Source of the DNA: Pinus tabuliformis
Taxonomy: Eukaryota > Streptophyta > Pinopsida > Pinales > Pinaceae
Direction of reading: 5' to 3'
NCBI GenBank assembly: GCA_031772625.1
Contig: CM062805.1
Span: forward strand, 803,735,592-803,799,591
Length of the DNA stretch: 64,000 nt
A program made the translations under genes and the position numbers. The notes under the pieces were generated by a model, which worked only from the letters and a program-made list of their open reading frames with translations, did not search any database and was not told the origin of the DNA. This document shows positions 11,394 to 21,538 of this stretch, piece by piece (the first letter of the stretch is position 1; the number at the start of each line of letters is the position of its first letter).

Positions 11394-12544
11394 CTACCTA
11401 TTAAATAGGTGAGGGTACAACTCCCTCACTCTGTCCACCTCCATCCACTTTTCCTTGTTCGGTTTGCTGCCTTTGAAACCAACCCGAACATAATCTACAC
11501 TGCCCCTTCTTGAAGTGTGTGTCCTTCTGTCAAGGATTGTATCTTCTTTCAGCTCATCTAAGAATTTTGGTGAGAAATCTTCTATAGATGGCATCTGAAC
11601 AGCACTTTCATGATTAGCAATCAAAGGAGGTTCATACAAACGTAAGTTCTCCACATTGACAATAGAATACATTTGCATGTAGGAAGGCAAATCTAATTGA
11701 AAAGCATTATTTCCAACCTTCTTGAGGATTTTGAATGGACCATAACGAATAGGCTTCAGCTTTTTACCTTCTCCTTGCATCCTTTCCTTACTAATGTACA
11801 GCCATACCTCATCCCCTTCTTGAAACTTGTGATCGACTCTATGCTTGTCGTGTCTTTCCTTGTACTTGCCTTGACTCTTCTCAAGCTGTTCTTGAATTTG
11901 CTTATGTATTTGCTGAATTCTTTCAATGAATGAACGAGCTTTGTCAATATCACTATGTCCCTCAATGGCAACATCTTTCTCAAGAATGAAATCAAGAGGT
12001 GATTTTGGCAAGTAACCAAAACAAGCTTCAAACGGTGAGGTGTTTGTGGAAGAGTGCTTGGCATGATTGTAAGCATGTTGTATGTAGTGCAAATGTTCAT
12101 CCCACAGCTTGGGATGCTTGCTGAAATATCCTCTCAAGAGGTGCACAATGGTTCTGTTCACAACTTCGGTTTTTCCATCTGTTTGCGGATGGAAAGCAGT
12201 ATTTTTCTTCAACTGTGTCCATCATCTCCCATAGGTTGGACCAAAAATTCCCCACAAATCTGGAATCCATATCACTAATAATGGAAGTAGGCAAACCAAA
12301 GTGAATCCATACATGATGAAAAAATAATTCAGTAGTTTGTTCAACAGTTATAGTTTTCTTACAAGGCATAAGTATACACATTTTGCTGAAACGATCAACT
12401 ACTACATATAAATAATCATGCTGCTTTCTAGATTTTGGCAAACCTCCTACAAAATCCATAGAGATGCTCTCCCATGGTTTAGAAGGTACTGGCAAAGGAG
12501 TATACAAACCAAGCTTCCTATTACTAGGCTTGCTTGTAGCATAT
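11394..12544 (-). pseudogene. Chromovirus integrase: catalytic core and C-terminal domain (fossil)
   Basis: Downstream part of the chromovirus pol. The core shows PWESISMDFVGGLP, then VDRFSKM, and further on FHPQTDGKTEVVNRT, the usual integrase core signatures. After a long K/E-rich linker a GPF module (YGPFKILKKVGNNAFQL) and a chromodomain-like end (ILDRR...KWMEVDRVRELYP) follow. In the family, integrase inserts the cDNA and the chromodomain steers it to heterochromatin. The part upstream of the core lies 14.6 kb away at 27120 and beyond because of the nested element. Broken; fossil only. Confidence 0.88.
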
Positions 12545-13594
12545 TGTTGGTCAGGTAAATCCCCTCTGCGGACAGAGGCGATCCCACTAGCCTATAACAG
12601 AACTAGCCACAAACAAACCACGCTGCTACGCAAGTTCCTAGTTATGCATCAAAGGTGAATCAAGAAGACTAACCTGGAGTCCAACGCTATGATTGAAGCA
12701 GAGTTGATATCCTCGCTCCCTTGCTCCAACAGGTCACAAACGAACACCTGCACATGCAAAGGAAGAGACAGATACCAACATAAAAACTACCAAGGCACAA
12801 CTATATTTCAGTCAGAAAGGAAATAAATCAACACATCACCATGATAGATAATGAGATTGGAACTATAATAGCAGTCGCTCATCAATTAATAAACAGGAAA
12901 AGTTACAACCATTGTTCTGACGTCGACCCTTCTCCTGGCTGGGCGAATAACTATATGTGTCTTGCCATGCATCTCCTCTCCGGCAGCATAACCTCTCTAG
13001 CACTCACTAGCATTCCTCCAAGAACTCAAGAACTCAACATCTAACACTCCATGACCAATAATCATCACTACTATCACTCAATCACTAAATCACTAGCACT
13101 AACACTAGCTTGTCCAATGCATAATGACAAGCTTATATAGATGAAGAAGGGAGGAGGATGCGATGAACCGGGACACCTTTCGCGGATTAGCAAAAGCCAT
13201 AAAGATGGATAAAGCTCGGCAAAAGACTGATTTTTTATCCTCAGAAAAGCTCCATGTAATGAAGGAAACAACATTCGGACGTGCGTTAAGGCAAAAAGCA
13301 CGACTAAATTTGGTTGGTGCGACTGTTGCTCTAAGACAGAGCGCCAATGGTCGCGCCCTCTTTTGAGGATCTCCATCATTGGCGCGGGTAGGATACTATG
13401 GACTTGCGCCAATGGAAAAAGAGCACTTTTTAGGGATGATCTGCAGAAGGTGTCTTCAGGGAACATGGAGTACATACTCAGGGGAACATAATGCAAGTGT
13501 TTTTAGCCTTTGTCACTTCTTATAACTCCCGGGATGGGTCCTCCAAGGTACGGCAAGAGGAGTAACAGGGATGGTGACAAATTACTGTGTAACA
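12545..13594 (-). repeat. Tat/Ogre-like element, 3' LTR
   Basis: Plus-strand ends TGTTGGTCAG and GTGTAACA. Nearly identical to 26071-27119. It carries three GCGCCAATGG/CATTGGCGCG motifs (about 13341, 13379 and 13407). ORFs inside it are equal in both LTRs only because the LTRs are young; they show no coding signature. Confidence 0.95.
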
Positions 13595-13607
13595 GATGCC
13601 CCCTAAA
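13595..13607 (-). other. Polypurine tract of the Tat/Ogre-like element
   Basis: The minus strand reads TTTAGGGGGCATC directly before the 3' LTR. Confidence 0.8.
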
Positions 13608-14712
13608 GCATGAAGTCCGAGAGGTGGAGAGGGGTGAAATGCTTTACAAGAACACACATAAGAACACATAAGAGCACATATAGTTACTGTCGCCGAGGAG
13701 CTGTATTAAGAGACATGACTGATAGTTCAATTACATGATGTACGTGGTATGGTCGCAGCCATCCATAAGAGAGTACATAAATAATCTGGATCCATAGTAT
13801 GGACGCAACCATCTGGTTAGGATCAATGAACTGACTCAGGTATGGTCGCAGCCATCCAGTGAATGAGTCAAGTACCAAGAATCACGCCTGGATTACAACA
13901 GACACAATCCAGGGTCTTGCGCTCCATCTCGACCCGAACAAGAGTACAAGTCCAAGCATGTGAATGTATGAGCTGAAGTCGAACATGCATGAACATCACC
14001 TGATTACCAGTCAATAATGGAAAATGTTAACAGACGCGAGAGGTACCACCAATAATGACAATGGCCCTCAAGGTACTATAGGTACAATCTACGGCGTGTG
14101 AATCAATGGTCTGAAGTCGAACACCCGTAGAATCATTCGATCAGAGGCCAATGATGAAAACCTCACGTCGAACACGAAGAACCTGCCATTGAGGCATGCA
14201 GGCTCCAAGGCACCGGAAAGGAGTCTCTAGATCAATTCCCTGGATAATGAGTTGAAGTTGACAGGGAGTGACCTTGATCGAAGGTGGGCCATAATGTTTC
14301 CCACATCATCGACACGAGACAGAGAGATGAAGTTGTGAATCAAGATTGTGTGAACTATCAGAGGGAGGTTGTTTTGCAGAGGTCAACTTCTCTTGAACAT
14401 ATCGGCGGCACATTAACGGAATTGGCAGTATTTGACATCTTTGTATCAAAGGTCATGATGACGAGGCAATGAGTGAATGAGAGGTCAAATAGGGTACCCA
14501 AGTCCATGGAAGCAAGTGAAAGATATGAGATGAAATATCCCCACCCCGGACACGAAAGCAAAAAGTGCCATGTTCAAGAGTGACATACTGTCGTTACGGT
14601 AATAATTATGGTTCAAAAATTTTCTTTTCCCCCGCCATTTCTGGCGAGTACCCCAGTTATTTTTAACAAGCTTGATGGGGATAGCATATGCTTGTGTTGT
14701 GACAAAATCCGA
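13608..14712 (-). repeat. Non-coding 3' region with short tandem motifs
   Basis: No coding signature. TATGGTCGCAGCCATCCA and close variants occur three times (about 13750, 13798 and 13840), each itself an imperfect palindrome (ATGG...CCAT). A weaker ~130-bp repeat with CTGAAGTCGAACA follows near 13970 and 14108. Repeat-rich 3' regions between pol and LTR are known for Tat/Ogre elements and can seed satellites. Confidence 0.6.
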
Positions 14713-15170
14713 TGTCATTAAGTTTTAACGAGTCTGACAAAGGAAGAACTCGGCGTCTTTTCATGTTTAGAGAGTTTGAAAAGACAGCAGAAAAGGAAAC
14801 TCCAGGGATGTCCTTTTTCGTAAAGTTGTGTCTCTCGGGCCCGAAAAAGTATAAAATAATACCCGAAAGAACCGCCCGATCATTACGATCGAGGAGTACT
14901 TTTCATGATTAGTGACTTCGACCTGAAAAAGTAAAAAAGCGGTCAAAACCACGTCGTTTCGTAACCACTAACGAGTTTGAAACGAAAAAAACCCGGTAAT
15001 CTTTTTATGTTTTAACGGTCGACAAAAAGAACTTAAAACGACCGCCCCTTATCACCATTTAACGAGTCAAGAGGAGCGACTCGGCAATCTTTTCCTCTTT
15101 AAATGGTCAGAAAAGAGCTGAAAGCGGACCTCCAAGTAACCTGTTTCGTGTTTTACCGAGCTCGAAAAAC
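14713..15170. repeat. Array of about eight short stem-loops (TTTTC...GAAAA type)
   Basis: Successive foldbacks with 5-8 bp stems and loops of about 15-22 nt: 14713-14739 (TGTCA/TGACA), 14755-14785 (GTCTTTTC/GAAAAGAC), 14813-14849 (CTTTTTCG/CGAAAAAG), 14898-14933 (imperfect), 14954-14985 (TCGTTTC/GAAACGA), 15000-15030 (TCTTTTT/AAAAAGA), 15088-15116 (TCTTTTC/GAAAAGA) and 15143-15170 (imperfect). The loops tend to contain TTTA and end in GAGTC/GAGTT-like bases. The stem sequence varies but pairing is kept, as expected for selected structure. A second set lies at 24556-24678 in the leader of the same element. Confidence 0.75.
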
Positions 15171-15445
15171 CGAAAAAAAGGAGCTGGTTAAGTTGCTTGA
15201 GTGGCACTAATCCCTGTAAACATACAAAAACAGCGTAAAATCCTACTTTGACATAAAAATATTCACAAAAACATGATTTTAATGTGTTTTTTAAGCCAAA
15301 AGAAGTTATAAATAGTGAAATAGTAAAAAATAAAATTACTTTTCACTTTTTACCTTGTAAGTTTATCGTTGGAGGGTTTTGGGTGCAAACTTCAACTGCT
15401 GATTGCGACCAATCCAGGAGACCATTCGAGCCGCCGTTTGAAACA

Positions 15446-15720
15446 GGTAAGAGGCCTCATCTTTAGCTCCATTTCTATTCAATTTATTTAGTTTTTCTTC
15501 CACAGAATGATCTTCTGCAAGGAGGATTGCAAAAATTAGGGTTGCGCCCATTGGCGCGAGTTTTCCTCACGGGACCGCGCCAATGGGCAATTTTCTCTAA
15601 AGGAGACGCGCCAATCGCGCGAACCAATTTTCACATAATTTTGACCGTTGAACCTGCAATTTTCTTTGATTTTTGGTTTCACCATTGATCTCATGATGTC
15701 ATTTTGGTGTTTTGGTTGCA
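15446..15720 (+). other. Probable 5'-UTR intron of the antisense gene
   Basis: AAACAG|GTAAGAGG at 15446 is a near-ideal plant donor and TTTTGGTTGCAG ending at 15720 a good acceptor. The first in-frame ATG of the plant-mobile-domain ORF lies 13 bases later, at 15734. The intron holds several copies of the GCGCCAATGG/CATTGGCGCG motif (15544-15625). Splicing is predicted, not shown. Confidence 0.55.
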
Positions 15721-15733
15721 GGAATTGGTCAAA

Positions 15734-16949
15734 ATGGCTATAGAATGGAGAGAAAGGGAACATGAGGCCATAGATGCTTTGGCATTGGAAGATGACGCAT
15801 GCATGGATGCTTTGCGAGATTGTGGCTTGAAAAAATTCTTCCTTACCTCATATCTACGTGCACAGCCTGAGTTACTAAGGTTTATTGTGGATGCCTGGGA
15901 TATTGAGGATCAGGTATTCCGCCTGAAAGACCAGACATTGGAGTTGGATGTCTCTGATGTCTATTTTATTACTGGACTATCTCGGCGGGGCGCACGGCCC
16001 ATTTTGACCGGTAGTAGACCTTCTGGGGAAAAGATGGGGGAGGTAATGGCCAGAGTTTGTCCTGGGGCCCATTTTGGATCCAATAGTGCCAAGGTGGACA
16101 TTGTCACTATCCCAGATTTGGTGCTACGAGTGGTACTATTCACTATCACTCGGACGGCTGGGGTACAGGCACCCCACGAGGCCAGCAAGAATCACTTGCT
16201 GCTGGCAACTGAGTGCCTACACCCTACATTATTTGATTGGGCCACGGCAGTAACAACAAATATCAAGAGGCAGCTTACCAAATGTAAGCGTGATGGCAAT
16301 AAACAGTTCGGATATGGATCCATCATAGTATCGTTTTTCTTGGAGCGACTACCGATATTCCGGATCCCAGGAGGTATAGTGGCAGATCCAGTGCCACGGG
16401 AGCCGAAGTTGGCTCGATGGGCACCACTTATGCCCAGAGGAGGTGGGGGCCAGCAGATGGCCTGGAGGCCCGAGTTCTTCATTTGGCTCCAACACCAGTT
16501 GATCGTCGTGGAGGATTGGCCCTATGCGGGCACTGATTTTACTGGAGATCCAGACCTCCCGTTGCCTGAGGGAGAGGACTGGGACGAGGAGCTAGGTAAG
16601 GACCTTTTATGTTTTTAATATTTTAACATATTCAAGTTTTTATAATTCATGTCTGTTTCTTACAGCACCTATATATATGTATGCAGACGTTGGTGCAGAG
16701 CGACCACCCGACTTGCCTCACAACGTACGGAGAGTACAACCGGCAGTGGACCCTCAGGCAGAGGGTGACGATGATGACCTGGTGCAGAACCTCGAGGCAC
16801 TTACTCGAGGGATCCCAGATTATGGCAGACTGGCGGACGTGCCTAGAGCGTACCAGAGGCATACGGTGGGAGTATCTACTCGCGTCCATCGTCTGTTGAG
16901 ACGTTTGGTGCGGGCGGTGACATGCTATCATGAGCATCACCGCGATTAG
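15734..16949 (+). CDS. Antisense plant-mobile-domain-like gene carried by the Tat/Ogre-like element
   Basis: I prefer the ATG at 15734 (MAIEWRERE) because a splice acceptor ends at 15720; an ATG at 15704 lies upstream of it. The protein shows the layout of the plant mobile domain (PMD, aminotransferase-like/transposase-28 group): LRFIVDAWDIEDQVFRLKD, then LDVSDVYFITGLSRRG, with a long helical remainder (FGYGSIIVSFFLERLP). GAGCTAG|GTAAGG at 16596 and TTTCTTACAG| at 16665 mark a likely 70-bp intron before a last exon that ends in an arginine-rich helix and a stop at 16947. PMD proteins are found in plant transposons and in silencing-linked host genes such as MAIL1/MAIN. The gene runs convergent to pol inside the element, so it was captured and has travelled with it. 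Its cellular role is unknown; countering silencing is a guess. Confidence 0.7.
16596..16665 (+). other. Likely intron in the antisense PMD-like gene
   Basis: A GT-AG interval of 70 bp with donor G|GTAAGG and a pyrimidine-rich acceptor (TCTGTTTCTTACAG). The reading frame carries across it. Small introns of this size are normal in plants. Confidence 0.55.
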
Positions 16950-17138
16950 ACGCCTAGGTTTCATTTTACACGTCTTTGAGAGACATGTTGTCGACAGCTG
17001 TATGAGTTTTGGACATGTATTATTTTTTGGATTATGTAATGCGCGGGGCGCAAACATTTTGACACACACGTATATATATATATATATGTTCATGGTTCAT
17101 TATTGTGTTTTCATGTGCTTGCTTACATAATGTTTTAA

Positions 17139-17558
17139 TTACAAATTATGCAGATGTCTATCTAATACATGATTGGCCAATGCATCAGATAATGTGTTTA
17201 ATTGTCTCGGAACATGTTGATATGTAATAAAATCAAAATGCCTTTCTAACAACCTTACACGTAAATACAACCTTAGTATATGATGGTTTCTGACGGAATA
17301 TTGCCCGTTGAGCTGGTGGACAACAAGTTGAGAGTCCAGGTTTACTATCAATGCGCGAATACCGAAATTAATTGCTCTAGCAAGTAGCTCGATTACAGCA
17401 CAGTATTCGGCGACATTGTTAGTAGTACGGCCTAAACACACACCCTGGCAATCTATTAGCTCGCTATGAGGATCGTAGATTACCCATGCCACAGAAGACA
17501 AATTGCGGGTACTGCGGTAGGCACCATCAGTGAAACCAACATAAGGTGAATCCGGCAT
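17139..17558 (-). CDS. Archaeal/plant-type RNase H (aRNH) ORF downstream of integrase
   Basis: About 139 residues from the ATG at 17558; a longer open stretch reaches 17663, but the domain starts here. Motifs in order are FTDGAYR, NNVAEY, LDSQLVVHQLNG and LSDALAN, which supply the D-E-D-D catalytic set of RNase HI. The TDGA...NNxAEY...DSxLVxxQxxG pattern is that of the archaeal/plant type rather than the usual gypsy type. The enzyme cuts RNA in RNA:DNA hybrids during reverse transcription. A tract reading CGCTTCTTGTGCAG directly before the ATG looks like a splice acceptor, so a spliced subgenomic mRNA is possible; Ogre elements are known to splice. Extra aRNH domains are reported for Tat-lineage elements. 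Here it sits as a separate unit after integrase and faces the PMD-like gene about 190 bp away. Confidence 0.85.
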   Translation of the reverse strand: MPDSPYVGFTDGAYRSTRNLSSVAWVIYDPHSELIDCQGVCLGRTTNNVAEYCAVIELLARAINFGIRALIVNLDSQLVVHQLNGQYSVRNHHILRLYLRVRLLERHFDFITYQHVPRQLNTLSDALANHVLDRHLHNL

Positions 17559-17692
17559 CTGCACAAGAAGCGAAAAACACAATAAGTGGTAGCTATGTCT
17601 CGAAAACCGACACACAATACACCAAAGTACATGTATGTACACAATAAAATGTACCAGCATCACGCATAGTACTTTTTCAAGTAAAGCCCATT

Positions 17693-20600
17693 TCAGGGCT
17701 TCCCAAGAGGGTTTCCTTCATAATCAATCAGCTCGTAGGCCCCTTTCTGCAGGACTCTCTTGACAATATAAGGGCCTAGCCACATAGACTCGAGCTTTCC
17801 TGTGCCTAGCTTATCTTTCGCTTGATCATAGAGTAGGACCAAGTCTCCCTCAATGAAAGAACGCGGATGGACGGTCTGATCGAAGTGAGTCTTGACTTGC
17901 TTCTTTTGTGTTTCGATGGCCAAAGAGGCCAGGCGACGAGTCTCATCTAACCGTTCTAGGTAAAGAAGGCGTTCTTCTAACGGGGTAGTGTTGGGAAGCA
18001 GCTCGATGGCTAATTTCAATGAAGGGATCTCACATTCAATTGGAAGGGTAGCCTCTAGTCCATAAACTAGTTGAAATGGAGTGAAACCAGTGGCATCCTT
18101 CACGGAGGTTCGGTAAGCCCATAAGGCAGGGAATAACATCAAATGCCAGTTAGATTTATGCACACCAACGATACGTTGAAGCATTGTAACCAAGATTTTA
18201 TTGACAGCTTCAACTTGACCATTGGACTGAGGGTAGTATGGAGTTGAACTATCGTGTTGCAAGCCTAGCTGGGTTGTTAATTCCGTCATCATATGATTAC
18301 GGAAATGCTTTCCGTGATCAGTGACAATGGCTTGAGGGACGTCGAATCGCGAAATAACATGATTGAATAAAAATTGCGCCGCAGTGTGACCGTCTTCAGT
18401 TAATGTAGGCATCGCCTCGGCCCATTTAGTAAAGTAATCGACGGCAACGATGACAAACCCATGCCCCCCGGCCGAGCGAGGGTTACAGGTCATATAATCA
18501 ATTCCCCATTTTGCAAAGGGACCGACGGAAACCACAGGGTGCAACGGAGCAGAAGGCGCTCGCATTTTCCGCTGGTATATCTGGCACTCATGACAAGAAC
18601 GGACGGCAAGGATGCAATCCTTAAAAATAGAGGGCCAAAAATAGCCAGCACGAAGGATTTTTTGGGCTGTAGCATATCCGGACATATGTCCGCCACAAGC
18701 GCCAGAGTGGCAGTCATTTAGAACCCGTTCAGCTTCCTCTAGAGTAAGACAACGGCGGAGAATGGAGTCTGCACCAAGACGATATAATGTATCTCCAATG
18801 ATACGGTAGGGTTGAGATTGATGACGAATCCTCCGCCGAGCGTCTTTAGACACACCTGGGTGGAAGGAGGACGTTTGCAGATATGTGATTATATCTCCGT
18901 ACCATGGATCGAGGGTGCTAATTAGGAACAGGGTTTCATCTGGTATTTGGTCTTCTGCAGGTGAGGTTGAGGAAGAAGATGGCAAAGAGCAAATTAACTC
19001 AGCAAACACAAGGGATTTCTTAGACGTGGCAGTGGTAAATTCCAAGTCAAACTCTTGGAGGATAACAATCCACTTTGAGTATTTGCCCCCTAGTAACTGG
19101 CGTGACAATATATACGTCATGGGGTTGCAATTAGAAATCACAGTAGTAGTACGCAAAAGAATATAATGACGGAAGCGTTGTACAGCACAAACTGCGGCTA
19201 GTGCCAACTTTTCGATATAAGCATGTCGAGTTTCCGTGTCTAAAAGGTTGCGGCTGAGATAGTAAATAACATGTTCAGTGTTATCATCATCAGTTTGGAC
19301 ACGAACCATGCTGATAGTGGTATCGGCGGCAGCCAAATACAAGGTGTAGTCGCGATAATAATTCGGAGGACGAAGCAATGGAGCAGAAACAAGTAAACTC
19401 TTGAGACGTTCAAAAGATTCCTGAGCTGTGGCATCCCAATGGAAAAAGATATCACGCTTCAGTAATCGCGTAAAACCTTTAGCTACCTCGGCATAGTTGG
19501 GAACAAAACGGCGTAAAAAATTGGCTTTCCCCTGCAAACTTTGCAACTGATGCAAAGAATTTGGGGGAGGGAGATTGACGATAGCTTCGACTTTAAGGGG
19601 ATCCAAATGGATGCCTTCTCTAGAAACGATAAAACCGAGAAGTCTGCCAGATTCAACGCAGAAGACACATTTGTGGGGATTTAGCCGGATTCGGTAGTAC
19701 CGACAGCGAAGAAAGATTTCGCGAAGGTGTTTAGGGTGGTCCTGACGTTTAGCTGAATGAGCAGGAAGATCATCCAGATAAGGTTGCACAATATGCCGAA
19801 TGTCATGAAATGCATACGACATTGCGCGTTGGAAGGTAGCACCGGCATTTTTAAGACCGAAAGGGAGCTTCTTATAGGCAAAAGTCCCCCATGGGAAAAT
19901 AAAGGCCGTTTTGTGTTGATCAACAGGAGCAATATTGATCTGGTTATAACCGGAGAAACCGTCCATAAAAGAATACATTTCACTGTCGGCACACTCGTCA
20001 ATGATCTGATCAATGAATGGTGTGGGAAAATTATCTTTAGGACAGGCTTTGTTTATATCACGGTAATCGACACAAACCCGGATTGTACCTTGTTTTTTAG
20101 TTACAGGGACAATGTTAGAAACCCAATCTGTAAGAGGAATAGGGTAAATAAAACCGGCGTTAAGAAGCTTTTCGACTTCGGCCTTAATCGCCGCAGCCTT
20201 CCGAGGGTGTACAGGGCATAGACGTTGACGAACAGGCTTAGCATCTGGGTACGTGATTATTTCATGCATCACTATACTAGAATCAATGCCAGGCATTTCT
20301 TCATAGGACCAAGCGAAAACATCACGAAATTCGCGAAAAAGTTCGGAATAAAGTTGAATCTCCGCTGGAGTACAAGTGACTCCGATATGAAGATGCTCAA
20401 CTATCCCGGGTTTAACAGAGATGTCGAGGGGTTGGGTTCGTGTAATGTTTTCCATATTTCCTTCAGAAAAAACCTGATCAATTTGAATAGGTGTTTGAAG
20501 GATTTGTGATGGTAGACAAGGAGAAAACCGCTCGAGGCATGTCAGGAAATGCTGCGAGGCAGGGAGAAATGAGGAACGATGGTGAGAACTGTACCAGGGA

Positions 20601-21496
20601 GGTTCCTCTAGAGACATAGTCTCAATAATAGCTTCGTCGGAGAGGAATATTTCTCCTAGAGAATCCGAAGAAGCCTTATCTAGAAGTCCTGAGGATGGAG
20701 TAAGCGTAGAGGAGGGAGCCGAGGCAGCAATGATTTCAACATAATTAAACTCGGCGGGACTCAATGGCATCTGGTCGCCCCAGGAATCTACTTGGTCTGT
20801 AGGGGGTACGAGCCACGGATCAGAGCCAATAGCGATCATATTGACAGAGGCGACATTTAGAGGAGGGAGTGGAAAAACACCCATAAGATCAAGATCTTTG
20901 AAAAGTCCAGCTCCCAGAGTCTTAGGTAATTTGGAGGTATGGTCCACAAACGGGATGGTGCCTTCGGAAGAAGAAGCAAAAAAAGAGAGCTGGTCAACGG
21001 TAACGATCTTCCCTTGATGAGGAAAATGGATGATTCGGAAGAAAGATGAAGCAACAGCTTGCATTGCGTATATCCAGCTACGTCCGAGAAGGAGGTTGTA
21101 GGTTAGAGTAGCATCAACGACTTCAACTTCCATCTCGACCGTCTTCCCTTCCAAAGAGATTGGTAAACGTTGGAGTATACCGTAAGGACGGGACGCTCTT
21201 CCATCAAAAGCTTCCAAGGTAGTGGGAGATTGACTCAACGTCGGAGATCCAATAGCTTTCCAACAGGCAACGGACATGATGCAAGTTGAGGCACCTTCAT
21301 CAATAACTGTACGATGAATCGTCTTGGAATCAATAATTACCTGTATGAGGAAGGCGATTTGGGGAGGTAGTCTTAGAGTGTGGCGTTCTAAGTCAAAAGT
21401 TATTAAATCCGAATCGGCCGGATCTATGCCACCAATGGCAGATAGCATGGACTTCCTCTGAGAAGGGCAGCTCTGGAGAACCTCTAAAGCGGACAT
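17693..21496 (-). CDS. Tat/Ogre-like pol: protease, reverse transcriptase, RNase H, integrase
   Basis: One open frame of 1,267 codons. A retropepsin domain lies near residues 55-150 (IDEGASTCIMS at about 66). RT spans about 400-640 (FMDGFSGYNQI, FGLKNAGATFQRAM, YLDD near 573). A gypsy-type RNase H/connection region follows at about 700-840; it is divergent and may act mainly as a tether, with the separate aRNH supplying activity. Integrase has an HHCC zinc finger near 925-970 and a catalytic core near 995-1120 (GIDYMT, TDHGKHF, PYYPQSNGQVEAVN). A C-terminal GPY-like module (LGPYIVKR) ends it. There is no chromodomain, as usual for Tat. The products act in the virus-like particle and nucleus. 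Looks whole. Confidence 0.95.
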   Translation of the reverse strand: MSALEVLQSCPSQRKSMLSAIGGIDPADSDLITFDLERHTLRLPPQIAFLIQVIIDSKTIHRTVIDEGASTCIMSVACWKAIGSPTLSQSPTTLEAFDGRASRPYGILQRLPISLEGKTVEMEVEVVDATLTYNLLLGRSWIYAMQAVASSFFRIIHFPHQGKIVTVDQLSFFASSSEGTIPFVDHTSKLPKTLGAGLFKDLDLMGVFPLPPLNVASVNMIAIGSDPWLVPPTDQVDSWGDQMPLSPAEFNYVEIIAASAPSSTLTPSSGLLDKASSDSLGEIFLSDEAIIETMSLEEPPWYSSHHRSSFLPASQHFLTCLERFSPCLPSQILQTPIQIDQVFSEGNMENITRTQPLDISVKPGIVEHLHIGVTCTPAEIQLYSELFREFRDVFAWSYEEMPGIDSSIVMHEIITYPDAKPVRQRLCPVHPRKAAAIKAEVEKLLNAGFIYPIPLTDWVSNIVPVTKKQGTIRVCVDYRDINKACPKDNFPTPFIDQIIDECADSEMYSFMDGFSGYNQINIAPVDQHKTAFIFPWGTFAYKKLPFGLKNAGATFQRAMSYAFHDIRHIVQPYLDDLPAHSAKRQDHPKHLREIFLRCRYYRIRLNPHKCVFCVESGRLLGFIVSREGIHLDPLKVEAIVNLPPPNSLHQLQSLQGKANFLRRFVPNYAEVAKGFTRLLKRDIFFHWDATAQESFERLKSLLVSAPLLRPPNYYRDYTLYLAAADTTISMVRVQTDDDNTEHVIYYLSRNLLDTETRHAYIEKLALAAVCAVQRFRHYILLRTTTVISNCNPMTYILSRQLLGGKYSKWIVILQEFDLEFTTATSKKSLVFAELICSLPSSSSTSPAEDQIPDETLFLISTLDPWYGDIITYLQTSSFHPGVSKDARRRIRHQSQPYRIIGDTLYRLGADSILRRCLTLEEAERVLNDCHSGACGGHMSGYATAQKILRAGYFWPSIFKDCILAVRSCHECQIYQRKMRAPSAPLHPVVSVGPFAKWGIDYMTCNPRSAGGHGFVIVAVDYFTKWAEAMPTLTEDGHTAAQFLFNHVISRFDVPQAIVTDHGKHFRNHMMTELTTQLGLQHDSSTPYYPQSNGQVEAVNKILVTMLQRIVGVHKSNWHLMLFPALWAYRTSVKDATGFTPFQLVYGLEATLPIECEIPSLKLAIELLPNTTPLEERLLYLERLDETRRLASLAIETQKKQVKTHFDQTVHPRSFIEGDLVLLYDQAKDKLGTGKLESMWLGPYIVKRVLQKGAYELIDYEGNPLGKP

Positions 21497-21538
21497 AGCC
21501 GACGGAGTCTGTGCTAAGTCCTCAACGATGTTGTAGTG

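Noticed and set aside
12841-13496. ORFs of 67-140 codons repeated at 26366-27021
   Set aside because: They lie inside the two nearly identical LTRs; identity reflects young age, and there is no domain or codon bias.
18461-20509. Plus-strand ORFs opposite the Tat/Ogre-like pol
   Set aside because: Shadows of the 1,267-codon pol frame; no domain, no splice or promoter signal, unlike the PMD-like gene.
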